Shown here: piece after piece, positions 56,746 to 64,000 of the stretch
Layout: each line of letters starts with the position of its first letter
How positions within the stretch are numbered: the stretch's first letter is position 1
Source of the DNA: Tillandsia leiboldiana
Lineage: Eukaryota; Streptophyta; Magnoliopsida; Poales; Bromeliaceae
Length of the DNA: 64,000 nucleotides
Direction: 5' to 3'
Assembly (NCBI GenBank): GCA_029204045.2
Contig: CM055071.1
Location: forward strand, 17,009,161-17,073,160
Made by a program: the position numbers and the translations under genes
The notes under the pieces: generated by a model
The model's input: the letters and a program-made list of their open reading frames with translations, nothing else
The model's database searches: none
Told to the model about the DNA's origin: nothing

Positions 56746-59245
56746 TCGTTCTACGATTAAATGTTGTGTAGTTTATGTAGACTATTTTTCTTTCTTTTGG
56801 CCGACCCGTCAACCATCTTTGGGAGGTAAATGGTATATTTTCTTATTGGTTGATGATTTCTCTCGGTATTCTTGGGAAGCATTTTTAAAAGAGAAAGCTG
56901 ATACTTTTGATTCTTTTCACGAGATTTGCCATCGTATTATGATTGAAAAGAATGAAAAGATCATTCGTGTTAGAAGTGATAGAGGTGGAGAATTCGTTAA
57001 CTCTAAATTCATTGACTTTTGCACTTCAAACGGTATTAAGCATGAATTCTCAGCACCCTATACACCTCAACAGAATGGTGTTGTCGAGCGCAAAAACAGG
57101 GTTGTTCAAGAGATGTCACGTGTTATGCTTCACAGCCGGAATTTACCGCTACATTTTTGGGCTGAAGCTGTGAACACTGCAATCTATGTAATTAATCGAG
57201 TTTATTTGTGCCCGGGAACGTTAAATACACCATATGAACTATGGTGTGGTAGAAAACCCAACATCAAATATTTTCGTATCTTTGGGAGTCGGTGTTATGT
57301 TTTGCGTGACCGCGAAAATCTTGGAAAATTTGACTCTCGAAGTGACGAAGGGATTTTCTTGGGTTATTCTACAAACAGTAGAGCATATCGAGTTTTTAAC
57401 TTAGAATCTATGACGATCGTAGAATCGATAAATGTTAAAGTAGATGAAGCTTTTCACTTTGCATCTGAAAAATCTACCCTCGATATCTCTCTAGATGATG
57501 ATACACCTGCCATTGCATCTTCTCATGATAATACTTCCAATATTAATGATGCATCTAATGGTTCTTCAAGTTTATCTGTTGTGCAGGAATCGTCTCATGT
57601 ACCTCCGAGTACTCCGTTACCTCAAACTTTACGCATCTCCAAGGATCATCCTGAATCAAACATCATTGGAGACCCACAAGAAGGAGTTAGAACTCGGAGG
57701 CAGCTGGTTTGTGGATTCGCTTGCTACGTATCTTTAATCGAACCAAAGAACATAGATGAAGCTCTTCAGGATGACTACTGGATTGAAGCAATGCAGGAAG
57801 AGCTCCATCAATTTGAGCGAAACAAAGTCTGGGAATTAATGAAGCCTCCAAAGCAACATAATGTGATAGGTACCAAATGGATTTTCAAGAACAAGAAAAA
57901 TGAGGATGGTACTATCATCAGGAACAAGGCACGATTAGTTGCTCAAGGCTACTCTCAAGTAGAAGGTATAGACTTTGATGAAACTTTCGCCCCTGTAGCT
58001 AGACTCGAGTCCATTCATATACTATTTGCTATTGCTTGTCATTTTAAAATCAAATTATTTCAAATGGACGTTAAGAGCGCGTTTCTAAATGGGTTTTTAA
58101 ATGAGGAAGTTTATGTGGCTCAACCGAAAGGTTTTGTAGACCATAAACAACCTAACCATGTTTTTCGTTTGAAAAAGGCTCTTTACGGTCTGAAACAAGC
58201 ACCGCGAGCATGGTACGAAAGGTTGACAAAGCACCTTTTGGAGAAAGGCTATACTCGAGGGGGAGCTGACAGGACTCTCTTTGTGAAGCATTATCAAAAC
58301 AATTTCATTGTAGCACAAATCTATGTCGATGACATTGTATTTGGCGCAACAAGAGATAATGATGCTTCTAAATTCGCGGAGACCATGGAAAGCGAATTTG
58401 AGATGTCCATGATGGGCGAATTGACTTATTTTCTTGGATTGCAAATTAAACAAAATGATGAAGGTATTCACTTGTGTCAATCCAAGTATGCAATGGAGTT
58501 GGTTAAAAAGTTTGACTTAGAAAATTCGAAGGATTTTCCGACTCCAATGGGAACTTGCCACAAGGGACTTGGAAGTGAATCACATAGTGAGAATGTAGAC
58601 GAGAAACTGTATCGAAGTATGATTGGAAGTCTACTTTACCTCACGGCTAGTCGCCCGGATATATCCTTTAGTGTTGGGATTTGCGCGAGATATCAATCAG
58701 CACCAAAGGAGGTTCACCTGAAAGCGGTGAAAAGGATCATCCGGTACATCAAAGGATCAATTAATTTCGGAATTTGGTATCCTATGGGAACTAGTTTGGA
58801 TATTGTTGGATACTCAGATGCCGATTGGGCAGGATCAGTGGATGATCGGAAAAGCACGAGTGGTGCATGCTTCTATCTTGGCCATTGCCTTGTTGCATGG
58901 CACAGTATAAAGCAGAATTGCATAGCACTCTCACTGCCGAAGCGGAATACATTTCAGCGGGTAGTTGTTCAACCCAACTCATTTGGATGAAAAGTGTGTT
59001 GAGCGACTTCCGGATTTCAGCATCTTCGGTAACAATTCTTTGTGACAACACAAGTGCAATTAATATTTCTAAAACCCTGTGTTGCACTCTAGAACAAAAC
59101 ACATTGAACTTAGATATCATTTTCTTAGAGAGCTAGTTGAATCAAATACTCTTCAACTTTCATATATTTCAACTGAAGATCAATTAGCTGACATTTTAAC
59201 AAAAACCTTTGGATCAAAAACGTTTTATTCATTTGCGTAAAGCAA
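56723..59245 (+). pseudogene. SIRE-type pol of H: integrase core, RT and RNase H, with deletion and frameshifts
   Basis: The frame 56723-58990 (755 codons) enters at the integrase core; protease and the integrase zinc domain are absent. Integrase acidic residues are present: LLVDDFSRYSW (about 41-51), RSDRGGEF (84-91) and PQQNGVVERKN (115-125). RT is complete to the eye: TKWIFKNK (384-391), KARLVAQGY (402-410), QMDVKSAFLNG (447-457), ALYGLKQAPRAWY (486-498), YVDD (534-537). RNase H starts well (YSDADWAGS, 697-705) but a frameshift near 58945 moves it to another frame (TAEAEYISAGS), then another near 59080 (HSRTKHIEL), and one near 59213 before the terminus. The Met at 56723 overlaps gag and is probably not a real start. 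Confidence 0.9.
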
Positions 59246-59255
59246 TTGGAATGCT

Positions 59256-60185
59256 TTCCTTGAATAAACTTCTTTTTTGAAACTCTTGCTTAGGTTAGGT
59301 TTTGTTTTTGTGTTTTTGTTCTTTATCTATGTTTATACATAGTACATTAATTGAGCATGTGTATTATTGACTTTACTTGCATCCTTTCATATAATTAGAA
59401 ATTTATTATGCTTTGGATATCATAATAATTCAGTTGATGCATTGATCATTTATTTAAATTAAACCATTTTAATTGATCAAAGTCAATTTCTCTCTCAATG
59501 ATCTCTTGGTATTGTTTTTATCTTATTTGACTATTTAGTTGAGTATGAATTCGAGATCAATCCTTGGTTGAATACTTTATATCTTAAATTAATTGATAGC
59601 CAATTGAGGGGGAGTCAAAGAAAAGTAAAATGCTCAAAAGATGTGGAAAGAGTTACATCCCAATGAGGAGTGTGAAAACTACCACCACATGGAGGAAAGA
59701 GCTACCACCTCGGTCGTCCGAGTACTGTGTGCAGCTACCACATGTATACCAAGCATGGTTGTTCAATTTTTGATTAAATAAAATGCATGATTGAAATACT
59801 TGACTCCGTCAAATTTCAAGGTTGGTATAAGGTGGGTTTTTTAATGAAAGATGCTCAAAGAGCCACTCTCTTCAACAGATTGACTAGATACATTATATAA
59901 TTTATTTGGGATTTCAAACATCTATTGATCTTGGTAATTCATTTTCTTACCATTTTAATGATTTGATAAACGTCGTATTCATAAGATCATGATGGATGTG
60001 TTTGAACTTGATCAACTTTAAAGTTTAATTTCTATAAATTGTCATGTCATTATTTGAATGTTATTGATAGATTTAACATAATTTATTTCTCTTGACATGA
60101 AACGATGATTTTTGTTTAAAGTTGATGTGCTAAAATGCTTACATACTTTTTCTGGATTTTATGGATTTTTTCTAAAATTTTTCTG
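59256..60185 (+). other. Non-coding spacer between pol and the envelope-like region of H
   Basis: AT-rich, no long frame. A GGGGGAG tract (59607) resembles a polypurine tract. A block of about 250 bp (59630-59880) matches F (47770-48030, inverted) and G (52040-52205): repeated CTACCAC motifs, then GCTCAAAGAGC. Confidence 0.7.
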
Positions 60186-60201
60186 AAGAAAAAGTGCAGC
60201 T

Positions 60202-60293
60202 GATCCGGATCGGGTTAAGTGATCCGGATCCCGAACGCAGGCTTCTTCCTGCGGCTAGCCGATCCGGATCGAAATCTCGATCCGATCCGGATC
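60202..60293 (+). promoter_or_regulatory. Internal copy of the LTR palindrome module upstream of the envelope-like ORF
   Basis: Four GATCCGGATC palindromes at 60202, 60221, 60261 and 60284, in two pairs, one followed by CCCGAAC as in the LTR. A TTTTTAATAAG site and a CCCTAATC leader follow. I infer an internal promoter for the envelope-like ORF. Confidence 0.6.
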
Positions 60294-60429
60294 ACGGCTA
60301 GGGTTTTTAATAAGAACAAGAGGGTTTTGATTTCTTTTACCCTAATCTTTTGTTCTCAAGTCTCTAGAGCTTCTCTCTCTAGAATTCTTGCATCTTGAAG
60401 CGTTCCTAACTCAAGTTCTTCGAATCCAA

Positions 60430-60810
60430 GTAAGTTTTATTGATCAAAATCTCGTTTTCACAGGTTTTCTCTATTTTCTCAAACGTGATGAGATTTTTCT
60501 ATCCTTTTCGTTTGTGAATGGTTTTTGGTCGAATCTCTTTTGAAATAAGAACTCTGGGTAGATTAGTTTTGATTATATGCTAGGTATTCCTCCCGATTAA
60601 CAAATTTTTGGGCTTCGATTTCAAAATTTCGATTTTAGGGCATATAATGGGAATTTTCCAAATCATGCAATTGATCTATTTTTAAAATTCTTTTTGCAAA
60701 ACTAATTTTGATTCTTAGTCTCTCTACATGATTATGATTGTTTGGGTACAATTTTTCAAATTTTTGAAAATTAACAATTTTTTCATGTGTTCTTGAGTTG
60801 GTCTTCACAG
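60430..60810 (+). other. Putative leader intron before the envelope-like ORF
   Basis: A strong donor (CAA then GTAAGTTTT) at 60430 and an acceptor (TCTTCACAG) ending at 60810 bound 381 AT-rich bases. The ORF ATG lies 66 bases after. The second copy keeps the acceptor (63310-63311), but its donor reads AT instead of GT near 62933. Confidence 0.5.
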
Positions 60811-60875
60811 GATTTCAATCTTCTTAAGGCACTTGGATCAATGGGATTCTCATGATCATCCTTTTGTTGGTCACT

Positions 60876-62310
60876 ATGGTGCACACTCGGGCCACAAACA
60901 AATAAAGAGAGCTAAGAAAACACAACACAAAGGGAGTTTCTTCTGATCAGCGACACAGAAGTGGAAGCAGATTGTCAAGAGATAGATTGACTGAATTGAC
61001 AGATGATGATGACTCTTGCCTGGAACAAAAGGCGTCTGATGGTTCAAAAGGAAAAGCTTCCGATGGATCAAAAGGAAAGGGACCCATAGACACAGGAAAA
61101 GCGCCTATGGCTAATCAACCATCTATGTGAAAAGAAAACGAGTAACTAGACGCTTTGGACTCCGACGAGACGCTAATATTAACACACCGATAGTTCCTGA
61201 CTCCCGCCTCGCGTGGAAGGAGTGTTCGTCGGCATGGATCGCCTTCGAGCGTTGAACGTCGTGAATGCATCGTGAACGTCATGTCAACACTGAAGCTCTC
61301 CGAAATCACTCTCAAGAGTTTGGAACCTTGATTGAGCAAGCTAATCTCATCCAAGTCTGCCGATTCCCCGAACTACTTGGGTATTGTTTGTATCGTGTAA
61401 GAACCTTTACACGAATGCAAGACATCTCAAGAAGATGAACATGGATCAATGCATTTCTATACAAATATCCAAGGGATGAAACTTAAAATCACTCCGCAGC
61501 TAATTGGCGAAGTCCTTGGAATGGAATCTAACACATCGGGGCTCAACTTTTGAAAGGAAGAAGTTTGACGAATGCCTTGTGGGCAAATAGTGATAGATAA
61601 ATTTGTTTGGAAGGAACGAAATCAGCTGATGGTAAAAGTGTAAAATCCAAACATCTATCGACTGGAGTACCGATTTCTAAATTTCATCACGTGTACAACA
61701 TTCTACCTAACATGCAGACTAAGGTCGTGAGATGGGAGATACTGCTGTTCTTATATCTCATAGGTCATCCCTCTGAGGCTGTAGGATTGAACATGAATAT
61801 CCCCTACATAATTTGGAATAGAATGTCAAGATATTGTGCATCCTCATCCTTCTGAGCGACTTCGTTTCCTTTAATCATCATGAGGATCTTACAAAAGTTT
61901 GACATTGATATAAGCTCGACATCTATCAACACTGTTGGGGGATGATAGATGAGTCACGATTGTGAAGTCACTTCACAAATTACCACATGTTACTCCGACA
62001 CCGTCCACTGGAAAGAAACCTTGTATCGGCACCTCGGCCTCACCGTCTCAACAAGCACCTGCCGGATGATGACGCATCAGTAACTTTGTCGATTTTCAAG
62101 CAAACAACAGCGCCTATCTTTTGAGGAAGAGCGGATAACCATAGAAAAAGGCGAATGTCTGAAGAACTCGAGGATCATAATGGTTCAATCCAAATTACAA
62201 TTGAGCCAAGAAGTAAATTCGATGAGGAAATTGATCAAGAACTGTTCGCTAAGATGGTATATAGTGCGCCTGGGATTCAACTCCGAAACTAAGTTGTGCT
62301 GGTAGACAAT
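60876..62310 (+). pseudogene. Envelope-like ORF remnant of H, copy 1
   Basis: ATG 60876 begins MVHT but meets TAA after eight codons. Homology to G's envelope-like protein survives in other frames: ITPQLIGEVLG near 61485-61520 (compare ITPAVIGANLG) and NIPYIIWN near 61798-61821 (compare INIPYLIWQQ). A low-complexity Ser/Gly/Lys stretch (61030-61110) corresponds to the N-terminal region. Many stops and shifts; not functional. Confidence 0.7.
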
Positions 62311-62722
62311 TTTTTGTGCAATTTGTGCAGGCTTTTACTTTTAGATTTTAGAAGTTCAGTTTTTAGGACTTCTTACCTTAGTTCTAGTTCTTACATTTCC
62401 TTACATTTTTTGAAATTGTTAACGTCTCCTTAAATTTTTATAATTTTGGCTTAGTTTGTGACACAAGGGGTGAGAGAGTTTAGGGAAACTTGAACAAATG
62501 ATGATGTGAACTTGAACAATGATGATGTTAAACTGTGGTGAATGGTGAACATCAAGGGACGTGATGCACTTCATCACCTTCACTTTGTTTTTTATCCTTG
62601 TGATTTTGTGTGCAATGTCCCTACTAACTATTCGACTACATTTGGGCATGTATATGACTAACAAGTAGATGTTGGAACTAACACTTTGTGACATTGGTTT
62701 TTGAATGCATAGAAGATCTGTT
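62311..62722 (+). other. 3' region of H before the gap
   Basis: T-rich with GATGATG repeats and TTTGTGACAC-type motifs that occur near the polypurine tract in SIRE elements. It suggests the 3' LTR is near, but none is seen before the gap. Confidence 0.45.
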
Positions 62723-62822
62723 NNNNNNNNNNNNNNNNNNNNNNNNNNNNNNNNNNNNNNNNNNNNNNNNNNNNNNNNNNNNNNNNNNNNNNNNNNNNNN
62801 NNNNNNNNNNNNNNNNNNNNNN
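62723..62822. other. Assembly gap, 100 N
   Basis: Exactly 100 N, a conventional placeholder, so the true distance is unknown. Frames crossing it are meaningless. Confidence 1.
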
Positions 62823-64000
62823 AAGAGGGTTTTGATTTCTTTTACCTTAATCTTTTGTTCTCAAGTCTCTAGAGCTCTCTCTCTAGAACGATTGCACCTG
62901 GAGCTTTCCAAACTCAAGTTCTTCGAATACAAATAAGTTTTGTTGATCAAATCTCGGTTTTCACCGTTTTCTTTTCCTCCTCAAACGTGATGAATTTCTT
63001 GGATCGATTTCGTTTGTGGATGGTTTTTTTTCGTCAATTTTTTTTGAAATTAGAACTCTGGGTAGATTAGTTTTGATTATATGCTAGGTATTCTCCTGAT
63101 TAACGGGATTTTTAGGCTTCGATTTCTAAAATTTCGGTTTAGGGCATAATGGATTTTTCGAAAATCATGAAATTGATCTATTTTTAAAAGTCCTTTTGCA
63201 AAACTAATTTGATTCTTAGTCTCTCTACATGATTATGATTGTTTGGGTACAATTTTTTCAAATCTTTGAAAATTAATAATTTATCATGTGTTCTTGAGTT
63301 GTGTCTCACAGGATACATTTTTCGCTAGCAAACAAAATGGTGATCACTTGGATCATCTTCTCTTGCTGCCATGGTTCATACCAAGGCACTGTCAAGCCCA
63401 AGAGGGCTAAGAAGGCTAAGAAAGCAAAGAAAGCTAAAGATGATTCCGATACGAATCTGAAACGGAATCAATTGATTGGATGAACTGCAAGTTGAAGCAA
63501 CGACTGTTTCTACTGCTTCGAAAGGAAAAGCCCGTGCAGAGACTCAAAGGAAAAGGCTCGCCTACTGCGCAGAGAAAGGCAAAGCACCAATGGAGGAAAC
63601 TTCGAGAAGATAAGAAGAAAAAGTGTTGCTCGCAAAAGAGGAAGTGCTCGAGGAATCTCCATTGAGCAACCAGTTGATAGCCAAGCTCCTCCACAAGACT
63701 TTGTCAGCTCGGCTAGAATAAAGGAATTTGAAAACAGGAAATGCATTGGAGAAAGGCATGTGATGTAAAAGCCTTAAAGGAGCGTTCTCGGCCTTTTGGG
63801 ACTTTGTTTGACCAGATAGGTCTTGCTCCCATTTGCGACTTCCGGAGAGACCACTGGGTATTGTCTTCACTCAGTGAGAATGTTTTATCAGAATGCTTGC
63901 TATCTAGTTGATCAGGAGAGCGGACGCCGAGACTTTCAAACATTGGTCAAGAATGTTAAGATCAAAGTGACGCCCCAACTAATTGGAGAGGTATTAGGGA
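62823..64000 (+). pseudogene. Second envelope-like region (copy 2), runs off the window
   Basis: 62823-63330 repeats 60317-60830 (leader and intron region) with many small differences. ATG 63371 again begins MVHT, followed by basic Lys-rich text (KKAKKAKK in one frame), and VTPQLIGEVLG appears at the right edge (about 63968-63998). It is frameshifted early. It may belong to a second SIRE copy whose start lies in the gap, or to a duplication. Confidence 0.65.

Larger units (their letters stand above)
53339..64000 (+). mobile_element. Element H: SIRE-type Copia element, + strand, 3' end outside window
   Basis: 5' LTR 53339-54690, primer site 54693-54704, gag 54724-56745, a deleted pol 56723-59245, a conserved non-coding spacer, then an envelope-like region with its own upstream module. 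This order defines Sireviruses. An assembly gap at 62723-62822 and a second envelope-like copy follow, and no 3' LTR is seen. Pol is broken, so this copy is not autonomous. Confidence 0.85.

Overview
The window is plant nuclear DNA made almost entirely of LTR retrotransposons nested inside one another. I see no host protein gene, tRNA, rRNA gene or CRISPR array. The elements carry plant hallmarks: initiator-Met tRNA primer sites (TGGTATCAGAGC type), a Cassandra TRIM with 5S rRNA-derived LTRs, SIRE-type Copia elements with an envelope-like ORF, and chromovirus-type (Tekay-like) Ty3/gypsy elements with 2.4-4.2 kb LTRs. This fits repeat-dense heterochromatin of a large angiosperm genome. I cannot name the species.

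Left part (1-24077), all Tekay-like. Element A (+) has its 5' LTR end at 1-869 and its 3' LTR at 3612-10249. That 3' LTR is split by solo LTR B (5712-8150, target duplication CCACT). D (10250-13621, -) is an antisense LTR. C is a + LTR seen at 13622-14368 and 23334-24077, split by complete element E (14369-23333, CAGCT). The inferred order is C first, then D in C, A in D, B in A, and separately E in C.

Middle (24078-52210). An AT-rich unassigned stretch is followed by an antisense chromovirus fragment with integrase tail and chromodomain, a D-related antisense LTR (ends 29377) and a probable Tat-type LTR fragment. Then comes a long antisense SIRE element, G (30652-52210). G holds a + solo SIRE LTR (31241-32365), a complete antisense Tekay-like element I (33762-43792, GGTGC) inside its envelope-like ORF, and a complete young antisense SIRE element F (44822-51809, CATTC). 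F has an intact gag but no pol, and carries the Cassandra TRIM (46001-46576, CTGAT) in its 3' LTR.

Right part (52211-64000). After two LTR fragments comes SIRE element H (+): 5' LTR 53339-54690, open gag, a pol lacking protease and the integrase zinc domain and frameshifted in RNase H, then an envelope-like region. A 100-N gap separates two diverged copies of that envelope-like region. The 3' LTR of H is not in view.

Within each element gag packages the RNA, pol (where present) copies and integrates it, and the LTRs drive transcription. Most copies here lack a working pol and would depend on enzymes from elsewhere. The strongest unexplained signals are (1) an array of mini-hairpins in the SIRE leader with a constant TGGATT loop and covarying stems, (2) a covarying hairpin near the 3' end of five Tekay-like LTR families, and (3) CCGG-centred palindrome pairs upstream of the SIRE TATA box that reappear inside H upstream of its envelope-like ORF.
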